Source: an uncultured Helicobacter sp. (GTDB lineage Bacteria > Campylobacterota > Campylobacteria > Campylobacterales > Helicobacteraceae). Taken from it: a DNA stretch of 64,000 nucleotides. The translations under genes were made by a program, and so were the position numbers. Below, piece by piece: positions 26,198 to 35,009 of the stretch. The DNA lies in the NCBI GenBank assembly GCA_949287835.1, contig CASEHV010000011.1, forward strand, positions 62,001-126,000. Direction: 5' to 3'. How positions within the stretch are numbered: position 1 is the first letter of the stretch; each line of letters opens with the position of its first letter. The notes below the pieces were generated by a model that had not been told where the DNA came from, made no database searches, and saw nothing but the letters and a program-made list of their open reading frames with translations.

Positions 26198-26704
26198 CTA
26201 ACTTTCTTTATATAGCTTTTCTAAAATAGATTCCACAATAATCTCTTCAGTAGTATTTGAATCTATTATGTAATTGCAGTGTTTTTCATAGATTGTAAGT
26301 CGCTCTGTGTATAGATTGTATGCCCTATCTATATTATCAAACAATGGTCTTTTAGAATCATTTTGCTCCTGTATTCTTTGCAGAATCCTATCAAAATCTG
26401 CTTTTAGATAGAATCTATTACCTAATGTTGATATGTCATTAAAGATTGGCATACCGCCACCTGTGGCTATAATAAAATCTTTTTCTTTGCTAAATTTATC
26501 TATAAAATCTTTTTCTAACTTTCGAAAATATTTTTCACCGTGTATATTAAATATTTCTCTAATGCTAAGGTTTGCATTTTTAGAGATATAATCATCACTG
26601 TCTATTGTAGCTTTATCTAGTTTGTCTGCAAGTAACCTTGCTATGGTGCTTTTCCCGCTTCCCATAAATCCTATCAAGACGATATTTTTCACAAATCTTT
26701 CCAT
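26198..26704 (-). CDS. aroK: Shikimate kinase
   Basis: 168 aa. P-loop GFMGSGKS at 12-19, DSDDYI (shikimate site), FRKLEKDFI and the GGG substrate motif (ATGGGMP). It phosphorylates shikimate at the 3-OH in the route to chorismate. It overlaps the end of rimP by 16 nt in a different frame, so it is co-translated in the TM2-rbfA-rimP-aroK unit. Length is normal. Confidence 0.93.
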   Translation of the reverse strand: MERFVKNIVLIGFMGSGKSTIARLLADKLDKATIDSDDYISKNANLSIREIFNIHGEKYFRKLEKDFIDKFSKEKDFIIATGGGMPIFNDISTLGNRFYLKADFDRILQRIQEQNDSKRPLFDNIDRAYNLYTERLTIYEKHCNYIIDSNTTEEIIVESILEKLYKES

Positions 26705-27135
26705 TCAAAATATGTTTTTACTTTTTTACAATCTTTTAATGGAATGATTTGTATATTATTATCTATTTCTACTTCAATATTATCTTTTGTATAATTCCTT
26801 AAGATACCCTTAATTATGCTTTTATCATTTTTTCTTATGGAAACTTTATCCCCTATGCTACAAAGAAAATGATATTCATGTCTTAGCACTCTTTCTATGC
26901 CGGGGGAACTCACTTCTAGGTTGTAGCTTGGCATATCTTGTAATTCCACATCTAAAAGTGGCGATATGAGATGACTTATATTCTCGCAATCCTCAAGGCT
27001 TACGCCACCTTTTTTAAACAAAGAGATTCTAAGTATCATGTTAGAATCCTCTTTTAAAAACTCAATATCATATAGCTTTAGGTTATTGCTCTCTATCAAT
27101 AAAGCAATTTGACTTCTTAAAGAATCACTAATCAT
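26689..27135 (-). CDS. rimP: Ribosome maturation factor RimP
   Basis: 148 aa. N-terminal alpha/beta domain (LRSQIALLIESNNLKLYDIEF) with the family segment SLEDCENISHLISPLLD, the SSPGIERVL motif near residue 75, and a C-terminal Sm-like beta domain. It assists 30S subunit assembly. It lies 8 nt downstream of rbfA, another 30S maturation factor, a common pairing in this group. Confidence 0.92.
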   Translation of the reverse strand: MISDSLRSQIALLIESNNLKLYDIEFLKEDSNMILRISLFKKGGVSLEDCENISHLISPLLDVELQDMPSYNLEVSSPGIERVLRHEYHFLCSIGDKVSIRKNDKSIIKGILRNYTKDNIEVEIDNNIQIIPLKDCKKVKTYFEWKDL

Positions 27136-27143
27136 TGCAAGAC

Positions 27144-27503
27144 CTATTTTGATTTTTTTGCATTAATCATTTCAAAGATTCTATCAAGATTATTTTGGGT
27201 TTGCAGTGTCTTGTCAAATTCAAGCGTTAGTTTAGGGCAATTGTGCCAACCGCTAACGCTTTTTATATATTCTTGAATGATTGTCTTTGCTTTGTTAAAA
27301 GATTTTAGAATCTTCTGCATATCTTTATCATCTATGCTAGTAGCCTCTATAAATACAATCGCACTGTGCTTACCACGAGAGCATTTTACATACGTAACCT
27401 GCAATCCACTTAGCAATTCATCATTTAGATTCCCAAGTGCCTCTCCTACTAATTCTTGCAAATAAGATTCCCTTCTTTGCTGTGCTATCTCATAGTCTTT
27501 CAT
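27144..27503 (-). CDS. rbfA: Ribosome-binding factor A
   Basis: 119 aa, KH-type fold: N-terminal QQRRESYLQELVGEAL, then a strand with VTYVKCSRGKHSAIVFIE, and a C-terminal LTLEFDKTL segment. It binds 30S and helps process the 5' end of 16S rRNA. It follows the TM2-domain gene by 20 nt and precedes rimP by 8 nt. Confidence 0.92.
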   Translation of the reverse strand: MKDYEIAQQRRESYLQELVGEALGNLNDELLSGLQVTYVKCSRGKHSAIVFIEATSIDDKDMQKILKSFNKAKTIIQEYIKSVSGWHNCPKLTLEFDKTLQTQNNLDRIFEMINAKKSK

Positions 27504-27523
27504 TCTAAAACCTTAAATATTTT

Positions 27524-27973
27524 CTAATATTGAAAAAGCCTTAAGATCTTATTTAGATTATGTTTTCTTGCCTTTGCAGAGATTAGAAATATATCTATTC
27601 CCCACCACACTATACATGCAAGTATTCCGATATAGCCCATTATCATAAGTATCAATCCAAATGTGCCATAGCTTGGTTGAGATATTACTAAAATGCCTAC
27701 AATAAGAAGCATGTAGGATAGAAATAATAAAAATAGCTTTAAAAAGCCAATGATTCTATCCCCTATCATAAAACGACCAACGCCAAATATACCTAACATA
27801 ATGCTACCAATCCAAAATACGATATTTATATCATTTAGCTTTAGGGCTGGCATTCCTACTACAATCTTAGCTAGACCCATCTTATCTAGTTTCTTTAGCT
27901 TATCTTTTACAAAAACGGTGCTTTCGTTTGGAATCTTATCCTGAAGGTGCAACATAATGAGTGAAGGAACCAT
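27524..27973 (-). CDS. TM2-domain membrane protein
   Basis: 149 aa. A soluble N-terminal third is followed by three or four membrane helices. The region FWIGSIMLGIFGVGRFMIGD...GFLKLF ending with WWGIDIFLI is the TM2 domain pattern (a helix, a GxxRFY-like turn, a second helix with Trp and Asp). GGGAG lies 6 nt before the ATG. It is first in a unit with rbfA, rimP and aroK. Function unknown; TM2 proteins in bacteria are mostly uncharacterised. Confidence 0.75.
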   Translation of the reverse strand: MVPSLIMLHLQDKIPNESTVFVKDKLKKLDKMGLAKIVVGMPALKLNDINIVFWIGSIMLGIFGVGRFMIGDRIIGFLKLFLLFLSYMLLIVGILVISQPSYGTFGLILMIMGYIGILACIVWWGIDIFLISAKARKHNLNKILRLFQY

Positions 27974-28058
27974 ATATCTCCCTTGCCAAATTATTTTGTA
28001 TAGAATCTTACATTAAGTGTTTCAAAAATTCAACTAGAGTTTTTTTAAAAATCTTTAT

Positions 28059-28064
28059 TATAAT
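28059..28064 (+). promoter_or_regulatory. Putative -10 element for the 28.1-kb operon
   Basis: TATAAT 28 nt before the ATG at 28093, behind a T-rich run at 28041-28046; likely promoter of the hypothetical-gatC-uppS series. Confidence 0.55.
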
Positions 28065-28092
28065 TATGCCCTTATAAAGATTAGGTGCCTTA

Positions 28093-28653
28093 ATGATTAT
28101 TTTTAGTAGATTCCATTGTGATAAAGATTTTGTAAGAGTTACAAATATAAAGGACTGCGACAAGCTAGGTGCAGGTAGCTATGCCTTTTTTAGAATACAA
28201 AATGAAAGTAGTCTTGAATCTTTCTTTTCTCTTGCAAAGCAATTATGTGAAAATGAAATTGATTATGCCGTTGTATTTGATAAAAAAGTATTTTTTAGTT
28301 ATATGGATTATGGTAATGAATATAGCTTAAGCCCTATGACAGATTACGGTAGATTTGGCAAACCAGACGGTCATGTGCCTTTAAATGCGGCTATACTAAT
28401 GTTTGCAAAGCTCAATGCAAGGTTTATTATTTTAGATTCTGGCATGAGTCAAGATGGCATAAAATTGCTTGCGTTTGCGCAGTCTTTGGCAAATTATTAT
28501 TTGTTAGATTCTAAGATTTTAGCGGCGGTAGATTCTTATCGTGATATGCAGAGATTATCATTTATTGATTTTGGTAGTTTTTGCAACAAAATGTCAAGTG
28601 AGTTTATAGGCATTGATGGCGTGATTGAGAAATCTTTATTGGAGATGATATGA
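28093..28653 (+). CDS. Hypothetical protein upstream of gatC
   Basis: 186 aa, no family recognised. No signal peptide and no membrane helix. It alternates strands and helices, with an aromatic/Gly-rich centre (FFSYMDYGNEYSLSPMTDYG, about residues 76-95). The composition is that of a soluble cytoplasmic protein. Its stop overlaps the gatC start by 4 nt (ATGA), so it is translationally coupled to a translation gene. It has a good -10 box and is first in the operon. Nothing in the sequence fixes its function. Confidence 0.7.
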   Translation: MIIFSRFHCDKDFVRVTNIKDCDKLGAGSYAFFRIQNESSLESFFSLAKQLCENEIDYAVVFDKKVFFSYMDYGNEYSLSPMTDYGRFGKPDGHVPLNAAILMFAKLNARFIILDSGMSQDGIKLLAFAQSLANYYLLDSKILAAVDSYRDMQRLSFIDFGSFCNKMSSEFIGIDGVIEKSLLEMI

Positions 28654-28928
28654 AAGTAGATGATGTATTGCTAGAAAGATTAGAGAAATTATCGATGATA
28701 AAAATTGATGAGTCTAAAAAAGAGAGTTTTAAAGAAGAGCTAAGTGGAATCATAAAATACATGGATACACTGCAAGAAGTCGATACAAGTAAGATTAATA
28801 TAGAACACAGCTCTGCTACGCCCATGAGGGAGGATTGCGTAGTGGCAAGTGATGTTAGAGATATAGTATTAAATAATGCACCAAATGCACAAGATGGCTA
28901 TTTTATCGTTCCAAAGATTATAGGATAG
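28650..28928 (+). CDS. gatC: Asp-tRNA(Asn)/Glu-tRNA(Gln) amidotransferase subunit C
   Basis: 92 aa, typical GatC: LERLEKLSMIKIDESKKESF, then IIKYMDTLQEVDTS and PMREDCV, ending with a FIVPKIIG tail. GatC clamps GatA to GatB in the complex that converts Glu-tRNA(Gln) to Gln-tRNA(Gln) (and Asp-tRNA(Asn) to Asn-tRNA(Asn)). It fits functionally with the GltX2-type synthetase encoded at 32798, which makes the mischarged substrate. gatA and gatB are not in the window. Confidence 0.93.
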   Translation: MKVDDVLLERLEKLSMIKIDESKKESFKEELSGIIKYMDTLQEVDTSKINIEHSSATPMREDCVVASDVRDIVLNNAPNAQDGYFIVPKIIG

Positions 28929-28936
28929 CCATTTGA

Positions 28937-29638
28937 ATGAATGCGGTTAAACATATAGCCATATCTATGGACGGCAATGGTAGGTGGGCAAAGGCTAGGG
29001 GTAAGCAAAGAAAAATAGGACATATAGCTGGGGCTAAAAATGTCTTTGCCATCACTAAGGCTTGTATTAAATTACAGATTCCATATCTTACGTTATATGC
29101 TTTTTCGACAGAGAATTGGGGACGTCCAAAAATTGAAGTAGATTTTTTAATGAGCCTTTTGGATAAATATCTAAAATCTAAAAGGGAGATGTATATAAAA
29201 CATAAAGTTTGCTTTAATACCATAGGCGATATGACAGGGCTAAGTCAAAGATTGCAAGATAAAATTGCGATGCTAAAACATGATACAAAAGGATTTTCTA
29301 CCATTACTCAGACTTTAGCTATAAATTATGGTGGCAGAGATGAGATTGTAAGAGCATTTTGCAAGATTGCAAAAGATAGTGATGTCGCAATGCTAGATAA
29401 AGATTCTATGTTTAGCAGGATAGAATCTAATCTTGATACCTATCCCATGCCACCTGTTGATATTATCATTCGCACTGGCGGGGATAAGAGATTGTCTAAT
29501 TTTTTATTATGGCAGTGTAGTTATGCGGAGCTATTTTTCACAGATACGCTTTGGCCAGATTTTAGCGAGGAGGAGCTAGAGGATATTTTAGAGGAGTTTA
29601 GTTCCAGAGATAGGAAATTTGGAAAGATAGAATCTTAG
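28937..29638 (+). CDS. uppS: Undecaprenyl diphosphate synthase (cis-prenyltransferase)
   Basis: 233 aa. SMDGNGRWA with catalytic Asp12 at the N-terminus, TLYAFSTENWGRP, the INYGGRDEI segment, and the C-terminal IRTGGDKRLSNFLLWQ...ELFFTDTLWPDF signature. It elongates farnesyl diphosphate with isopentenyl units to the C55 lipid carrier used for peptidoglycan and surface polysaccharides. It lies 8 nt after gatC. IspDF, also in this window, supplies the isoprenoid precursor route. Confidence 0.96.
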   Translation: MNAVKHIAISMDGNGRWAKARGKQRKIGHIAGAKNVFAITKACIKLQIPYLTLYAFSTENWGRPKIEVDFLMSLLDKYLKSKREMYIKHKVCFNTIGDMTGLSQRLQDKIAMLKHDTKGFSTITQTLAINYGGRDEIVRAFCKIAKDSDVAMLDKDSMFSRIESNLDTYPMPPVDIIIRTGGDKRLSNFLLWQCSYAELFFTDTLWPDFSEEELEDILEEFSSRDRKFGKIES

Positions 29639-29651
29639 AGAGGGGTTATAA

Positions 29652-30455
29652 GTGGAGTTTTTCACATTAGTATTTAGAGCATTGCAAAGCAGTGATTTGG
29701 CAGAGAAATATGAGATATTATCAGGCATTGATATTGACACAATATATTTTAATCATAACAGTTGTGTGCTAGATATTGCAAATCCCTCTTATGCTAATAT
29801 TTGCAAAATAGCACACCCCACACGGACTAGACGACCAAAGGGTGGAAATTCTAATAGCGCACTTGCTAAGATTCTGCATTCCATAGCACATATTGAGTAT
29901 AGTGCGATTGATTTAGGGCTTGATGCTATGTATCGTTTTAGAAATCTCCCCTTAGAGTATTACAAAGATTTTTTGCAATTAACATTTGAGGAAATATATC
30001 ATTTTAGCCTTTTGGAATCTTTGCTAAAAGAGCTTGGATATTTATATGGTAGCTTTGTGGTGCATGATAATTTATTTAACGCCATGCAGAAAAGTAGAGA
30101 TTTAATATCCAGAATGGCATTGGTTCACAAAGGGCTGGAGGCTATGGGTCTTGATGCAAATCCCTTTGTTAGAGCTAAGATTGAATCTTGCACTCATGTT
30201 TTAAAAGATAGGATTCTAAATTGTCTTGATATTATTTTAAGAGATGAGATAGGTCATGTATCAAGGGGTGCTAAATGGCTTGACTTTGCCATGAGGCAGG
30301 AAAATGACACAAGAAGTCTAGGGGAAATTTTAAATAATTTTAGAGAGTTTAATGTCATAGGCAGGATTCCAAATATAGACGCTAGATTGAAGGCTGGATA
30401 TAGCATGGGGGAAATAGAGGAATTAATGCTACTAAATGGATTTAGCGATGAGTAA
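29652..30455 (+). CDS. DUF455 family ferritin-like protein
   Basis: 267 aa starting at GTG 29652 (GAGGGG upstream). A helical protein with the DUF455 pattern: HIEYSAIDLGLDAMYRF, then EEIYHFSLLESLLKELG, and a late ILRDEIGHVSRG. The repeated E-x-x-H pairs resemble a di-iron ferritin-like four-helix bundle. The function of DUF455 proteins is not established; iron-dependent hydroxylase-like chemistry is a guess from the fold. It lies 13 nt after uppS and its 3' end overlaps nth. Confidence 0.8.
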   Translation: MEFFTLVFRALQSSDLAEKYEILSGIDIDTIYFNHNSCVLDIANPSYANICKIAHPTRTRRPKGGNSNSALAKILHSIAHIEYSAIDLGLDAMYRFRNLPLEYYKDFLQLTFEEIYHFSLLESLLKELGYLYGSFVVHDNLFNAMQKSRDLISRMALVHKGLEAMGLDANPFVRAKIESCTHVLKDRILNCLDIILRDEIGHVSRGAKWLDFAMRQENDTRSLGEILNNFREFNVIGRIPNIDARLKAGYSMGEIEELMLLNGFSDE

Positions 30456-31080
30456 AAAAACTAATGAAATAAAAGAACTTTTTTTAGAGCATTATGCACA
30501 TGCAAAGACTGAGTTAAGATATAGTAATATATATGAGTTATTAATCGCCGTCATGTTATCTGCACAATGCACCGATAAACGCGTAAATATGGTAACACCA
30601 GAGCTTTTTAGAAAATATCCAAGCACGAAAGAATTAAGCATTGCAGACATAGATGAGCTAAAGGAAATAATAAAATCTGTTTCATTTTTTAATATGAAAG
30701 CAAAGAATCTAATATCTATGGCAAAGAGGGTTGAGAGTGATTTTCATGGCGAGATTCCACATAATCAAGAGGATTTAGTAAAGTTAGATGGAGTCGGGCG
30801 AAAAAGTGCTAATGTCGTGTTAGGAGAATTTTTAGGTTTAAACTATATGGCAGTAGATACACATGTTTTTCGTGTTTCTCATAGACTAGGTCTTAGCAAG
30901 AGCAATAATGTATTACAAACAGAAAGCGATTTAACAAAGCTTTTTAAGGATAAATTAAATTTATTGCATCAGGCATTTGTATTATTTGGTCGCTATAAAT
31001 GTAAGGCGTTAAAGCCTATGTGTCAAGATTGCTTTGTTAGCAAATATTGCGTTAGTAAAGATGTTTTTAAGCCTAAATGA
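30448..31080 (+). CDS. nth: Endonuclease III
   Basis: 210 aa from ATG 30448 (an ATG four codons upstream is in frame; the true start is uncertain). Helix-hairpin-helix with catalytic Lys in KLDGVGRKSANVVL, catalytic Asp in AVDTHVFRVSHRLGL, and a C-terminal [4Fe-4S] loop C-x6-C-x2-C-x5-C (CKALKPMCQDCFVSKYC). It removes oxidised pyrimidines and cuts abasic sites in base-excision repair. It overlaps the DUF455 gene by 8 nt, and pgi starts 13 nt downstream. Confidence 0.93.
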   Translation: MSKKTNEIKELFLEHYAHAKTELRYSNIYELLIAVMLSAQCTDKRVNMVTPELFRKYPSTKELSIADIDELKEIIKSVSFFNMKAKNLISMAKRVESDFHGEIPHNQEDLVKLDGVGRKSANVVLGEFLGLNYMAVDTHVFRVSHRLGLSKSNNVLQTESDLTKLFKDKLNLLHQAFVLFGRYKCKALKPMCQDCFVSKYCVSKDVFKPK

Positions 31081-31093
31081 TATGGAGAATGTC

Positions 31094-32725
31094 ATGGTTA
31101 GATTTGAGCTTTTTTATGATAAGAGATTTGATTCTAAAGCGCTGGATTCTTTGTTTGAGAAAATTGTAAGAGAGAAACGCAGTGATATAAGTGGCTATTA
31201 TGAGTTGCCATATCTTGATAAAACATTGCATGAGTGTATGGCTTATATGCAGGAGATGGCAGATTTTCTGGGATTAGATTCCCAGAATCAAGTCATTTTG
31301 AATAAAAACGAAATATCTTTGCAGAATCTAGATTCTTCGACTTCGTCTCAGAATAACTCTTTACGTCATGTTGAGGCTTTAGCCGAAACATCTAGGAATC
31401 TGGATTCTAAAGATTCTTCGACTGCGTCTCAGAATGACGGATGGAGTCATGTTGAGCATAGCGAAACATCTACATGGAATCTAGATTCTAAGAATCATGA
31501 TATGTTTTCTGAAAGCAAAGTCATATTGAGCGAATGTGAAACATCTCTTGATTCTACAAAATCACAAAATCAAGATGCAGATTCCAAAAAAACTTTAGAA
31601 TCTAAAAAAGAAACCAAAAAAACACAAAACAGACAAGAGACATATTTCACAAAGAAAGAAAACACAACCCTAAAATCCATCATCATCATAGGCATAGGCG
31701 GTAGTTCTCTTGGATTAAAAGCCATAGACACCATGCTATGCCACCTGCCAAATAGGCGCGATATTTCCCTGCGATTTTTGGAGCATACAGACCCCATTGA
31801 GATACAAAAAGCGTTAAGCGGCATTAATTGTGATGAGAGTCTTTTTATTATTATCTCAAAGTCTGGGCTAACCATAGAGACGACTTCACTTATGAAATAC
31901 TGCATTCATACATATAATCTTTTAGAGAGAAAGCGTCATCTGCTAGTCATTAGCGATGAGGGTTCGCCACTGCATAGATGGGCAGATGAGAGGGGTATTT
32001 ATAGTATTAGTATTAAACCAAATGTGGGTGGACGTTTTAGTGTGCTTTCTGCTGTGGGAATTGTGCCTTTAGCACTGCTAGGCTATGATGTGAGAGCTAT
32101 TTTGCAAGGCGCAAGGGAGCTTCAGGATAGCTTTATGCAAAGGCAAAGTGAGCATTTATTGCAGAAGGCATTATTCCTAGCGGATAATCATGAAAGAAAG
32201 ACTATTAATGTGCTTTTCTCATACTCTAGCGTTTTTCGTGATTTTAATCTTTGGTATGTCCAGCTTTGGGGTGAGAGTCTTGGTAAAAAGAGTTGTGGCA
32301 ATAAGATGGGGCTAACGCCCATTAGCCTTATTGGCAGTATCGACCAGCACTCTTTCTTGCAGTTAATATTGGAGGGGAAAGAAGATAAGAGTGTTACAAT
32401 GCTAGGGGTGGATTGGAGTGATTTTTGTGGGGTTAGCATTCCAAATCTTAGTATGGAGGGCATGGAGAGTAGCGACTTTGTCAATGGTATATCGTTTGCA
32501 AAGCTACTACACTCTCAGCAAATCGCTACGCAAAATGTCATAAAAAGCGAGGGCATTCCACTAGATTCCATACAGATGAGTGCCTTGTGTGAGAGTAATG
32601 TTGGCTCTCTTATTATGTATTATCAGCTACTTACCTCATGCGTGGGCTGCTTATTTGATATAGATACATATAATCAACCAGCAGTAGAGAGAGGTAAGAG
32701 ACTGCTTAGGGAGATGCTTAGGTGA
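31094..32725 (+). CDS. pgi: Glucose-6-phosphate isomerase with in-frame repeat insert
   Basis: 543 aa from ATG 31094 (GGAG 6 nt upstream; earlier in-frame starts lie inside nth). Pgi signatures: IIIIGIGGSSLGLKA at about 195-209, HTDPIEI, ISKSGLTIETT, the SVLSAVGIVPLAL region, and a C-terminal QPAVERGKRL. It interconverts glucose-6-phosphate and fructose-6-phosphate. Residues about 61-183 are a foreign low-complexity block (DSSTSSQN, HVEALAETS, DSKDSSTASQND units, then Lys/Thr/Gln-rich) lying just before the first strand of the sugar-isomerase domain. Without it the protein would be about 420 aa, near the short epsilonproteobacterial form. The frame is intact, so the enzyme is probably still made. 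Confidence 0.9.
   Translation: MVRFELFYDKRFDSKALDSLFEKIVREKRSDISGYYELPYLDKTLHECMAYMQEMADFLGLDSQNQVILNKNEISLQNLDSSTSSQNNSLRHVEALAETSRNLDSKDSSTASQNDGWSHVEHSETSTWNLDSKNHDMFSESKVILSECETSLDSTKSQNQDADSKKTLESKKETKKTQNRQETYFTKKENTTLKSIIIIGIGGSSLGLKAIDTMLCHLPNRRDISLRFLEHTDPIEIQKALSGINCDESLFIIISKSGLTIETTSLMKYCIHTYNLLERKRHLLVISDEGSPLHRWADERGIYSISIKPNVGGRFSVLSAVGIVPLALLGYDVRAILQGARELQDSFMQRQSEHLLQKALFLADNHERKTINVLFSYSSVFRDFNLWYVQLWGESLGKKSCGNKMGLTPISLIGSIDQHSFLQLILEGKEDKSVTMLGVDWSDFCGVSIPNLSMEGMESSDFVNGISFAKLLHSQQIATQNVIKSEGIPLDSIQMSALCESNVGSLIMYYQLLTSCVGCLFDIDTYNQPAVERGKRLLREMLR
31275..31640 (+). repeat. A/B palindromic repeat block inserted in pgi
   Basis: Contains B-like units at about 31291-31317 (degenerate), 31362-31391, 31446-31472 and 31529-31556, and A units at 31331-31356 and 31410-31438, separated by AATCTAGATTCT-type spacers, followed by a Lys/Gln/Thr-coding tail. 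All are plus-strand in the gene's own frame. Confidence 0.85.
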
Positions 32726-32797
32726 ATTTGGCGTGTATAAAAATCTTTTTTATATTCTAGTAAAATAACCCTTAAGAATTTTTGATGAGGAGATTTG

Positions 32798-34123
32798 ATG
32801 CTGCGGTTTGCGCCATCGCCTACAGGGGACATGCACATAGGCAATCTTAGAGCGGCGATATTTAATTATATCATGGCAAAGAAGCTAGGAGAGCGCTTTA
32901 TTATTCGTATAGAGGATACCGATATTAGTCGCAATATAGAGAATAAAGACAAAGATATTTTAGAGATATTAGATACATTTGGATTAAGCTATGATTCCCT
33001 AATCTATCAGAGTAATAATTTCCCACGACACAGAGACTTAGCACTAAAGCTAATAAAAGAAGGCAGGGCATTTTACTGCTACTGCTCTAAGGAATTTTTA
33101 GACGAGAAAAGGAAAGAGGCAGTCGATAAAAAGATTGCCTTTCGCTATGATGATAAATGGGCGGAGCTAGAGAGGGGGGATAGACGTGAAAGCCCTATCA
33201 TTCGCCTTAGAAGTGGTGATGAGGATATATCTTTTATTGACTGCATTAAGGGCGAGATTTCCTTTGGCGCTAGGGAGCTAGATAGCTTTGTGATTATGCG
33301 AAATGAGATTCCAACTTATAATTTTGCATGTAGCATCGATGATGAGCTAATGAGTCTAATCATACGAGGCGAGGACCACATTAGCAATACGCCAAAGCAG
33401 ATTCTAATAAAAAAGGCACTAGGATTCCCAGATAATGTAAAATATGCCCACCTGCCCATTATCCTAAATGAGCAAAATAAGAAAATGTCAAAACGTGATA
33501 GTGCCTCAAGTGTCAAGTGGCTTTTAGAGCAGGGGCTAGAGCCAAGAGCGATTGCAAATTATCTTATATTACTTGGTAACTCAAAGCTAGAATCTAGCCT
33601 TAGCGAGACCTTTTCTATGCAGGAGTGCATAGAGCATTTTAATATACAAAGAGTTTCAAAGACCTCCCCTATTTTTGACTACAAGAAACTAGCACAGATT
33701 AATCGTAGCATTCTTAGGAGCAAGGATATAGCAGACTTCTATCCCATAGCGCAGAGTAGCGTTAGCGATATAGTGATAGATGAGAGGAGTGATGAGCTTA
33801 TCTTGGCAGTTGTGCAGGAGTGCGGCAGTAGAAAGGAGATAGGGGATATGTTTGCAGATATATTCTCTAGCATAGAGCATAAGAGGACATTGTGTGCGGA
33901 TAGAGAAAAGTTTCAAAAGATATTAGATTCTCTTTTACGTATAGAATCTTTTGACATGGATTATCATAGTCTTAAAGATTTTATGATAAAAGAGACAGGT
34001 CTAAAAGGCAGAGATTTTTTCAAGCCCTTTAGAGTGGTGCTAAGTGGTAGGGAATCTGGCATGGAGCTAGAGAAACTATATGACGCACTTAGACAATATT
34101 TATATGCGATTATAAGGAGATAA
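32798..34123 (+). CDS. gltX2: Glutamyl-tRNA synthetase, GltX2 type
   Basis: 441 aa from ATG 32798 (GAGGAGA 5 nt upstream). Class I signatures: RFAPSPTGDMHIGNLRAA and KKMSKRDSAS. The opening (MLRFAPSPTGDMHIGNLRAA) is that of H. pylori HP0643 (GluRS2) rather than GluRS1. In Helicobacter GluRS2 is specialised to charge tRNA(Gln) with glutamate, which GatCAB then amidates; gatC is in this window. yggT follows after 1 nt, as in H. pylori HP0643-0644. Specificity is inferred from the family. Confidence 0.88.
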   Translation: MLRFAPSPTGDMHIGNLRAAIFNYIMAKKLGERFIIRIEDTDISRNIENKDKDILEILDTFGLSYDSLIYQSNNFPRHRDLALKLIKEGRAFYCYCSKEFLDEKRKEAVDKKIAFRYDDKWAELERGDRRESPIIRLRSGDEDISFIDCIKGEISFGARELDSFVIMRNEIPTYNFACSIDDELMSLIIRGEDHISNTPKQILIKKALGFPDNVKYAHLPIILNEQNKKMSKRDSASSVKWLLEQGLEPRAIANYLILLGNSKLESSLSETFSMQECIEHFNIQRVSKTSPIFDYKKLAQINRSILRSKDIADFYPIAQSSVSDIVIDERSDELILAVVQECGSRKEIGDMFADIFSSIEHKRTLCADREKFQKILDSLLRIESFDMDYHSLKDFMIKETGLKGRDFFKPFRVVLSGRESGMELEKLYDALRQYLYAIIRR

Positions 34124-34124
34124 G

Positions 34125-34400
34125 ATGTCTATTATTCTAAATGCCATAGGGCAGATTCTATCGTGGCTTATTATGCTGTATTGTATTGTTATATTTGCAC
34201 ATGGGATTTTACGTCTTGCCAATGCCGACCCGTATACGTCTATCATGCAGATACTAGATAGGCTAACCTATCCCGTTTATAATTATCTTGCTAGATTCAT
34301 TAAGACGAATTTTAACGGACTGGATTTTGCCCCGCTTATTTGCATTGTGATTTTGCAGTTTATAAACCTAACGCTTGTTAGATTTTTGCTTTCGTTTTAG
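34125..34400 (+). CDS. YggT family membrane protein
   Basis: 91 aa with two membrane helices flanking a loop with the YggT signature (RLANADPYTSIMQILDRLTY, YPVYNYLARFI). The family is linked to resistance to osmotic shock and to cell-division/septum genes in some bacteria, but the mechanism is unclear. It lies 1 nt after gltX2, so it is co-transcribed. Confidence 0.82.
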   Translation: MSIILNAIGQILSWLIMLYCIVIFAHGILRLANADPYTSIMQILDRLTYPVYNYLARFIKTNFNGLDFAPLICIVILQFINLTLVRFLLSF

Positions 34401-34616
34401 AAAGATTCCATGCAAAAGGAAAATATATAAATCGTAACATTTTGTAACTAAAATGTATATCAAAGAGTTCTTTTTTTATGGATTCATCGTTATTTTGTCA
34501 AAAAGTAAATAGAATCTAAATATTAAATTCAGAAGACTTCTGTGATTCTTTAGCTCTAGTAGCCTTTGTTGTCTTTTGGACTTAGGACTTAAAAGAAGAT
34601 AGTAGAGAGGTATCCC
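34401..34616. promoter_or_regulatory. Intergenic region preceding the nuo operon
   Basis: 216 bp of AT-rich DNA. It holds an inverted repeat ACATTTT-GTAACT-AAAATGT (34437-34456) with GTAAC repeated in it, and a T run at 34471-34477. No canonical TATAAT is obvious; the promoter of the complex I operon must lie here or in yggT. No RNA gene seen. Confidence 0.4.
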
Positions 34617-35009
34617 ATGGATATAGCACCTATGGCTTTGCACCCATATTTTGGGGCATTTGTGATGTTTGCCCTTACGCTTGTGGCATTTAATATGACT
34701 TTTTATTTGCAGAGGAATATTTCTAGGAAACTAGCAAATAAACGCAATGATAAGCTAAAGATTTCCCCTTATGAATGCGGTCCTATCCCTATCAAGCAGC
34801 CAAATAAGCTTTCTAATCAATTCTTCATGGTAGCCGTGCTTTTCGTGCTTTTTGATGTTGAGGTCATATTTATGATTCCTCTAGCACTTGAGTATCGGAA
34901 TCTAGGCTTGTTAGCATTCTTGGAGTTAAGCATTTTTATCGGTATTTTAATCATCGGATTCTTATATGAATGGAAAAGGGGAGCATTAAAATGGCAAAGT
35001 ATCAAGTAG
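34617..35009 (+). CDS. nuoA: Complex I subunit NuoA
   Basis: 130 aa, three membrane helices, with the conserved loop [12 protein letters not shown] and the helix [14 protein letters not shown] carrying the acidic pair. It is the small membrane subunit at the joint between the hydrophilic and membrane arms of NADH:quinone oxidoreductase. First gene of a 15-gene operon running to nuoN; nuoB overlaps it by 19 nt. Confidence 0.94.
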   Translation: MDIAPMALHPYFGAFVMFALTLVAFNMTFYLQRNISRKLANKRNDKLKISPYECGPIPIKQPNKLSNQFFMVAVLFVLFDVEVIFMIPLALEYRNLGLLAFLELSIFIGILIIGFLYEWKRGALKWQSIK

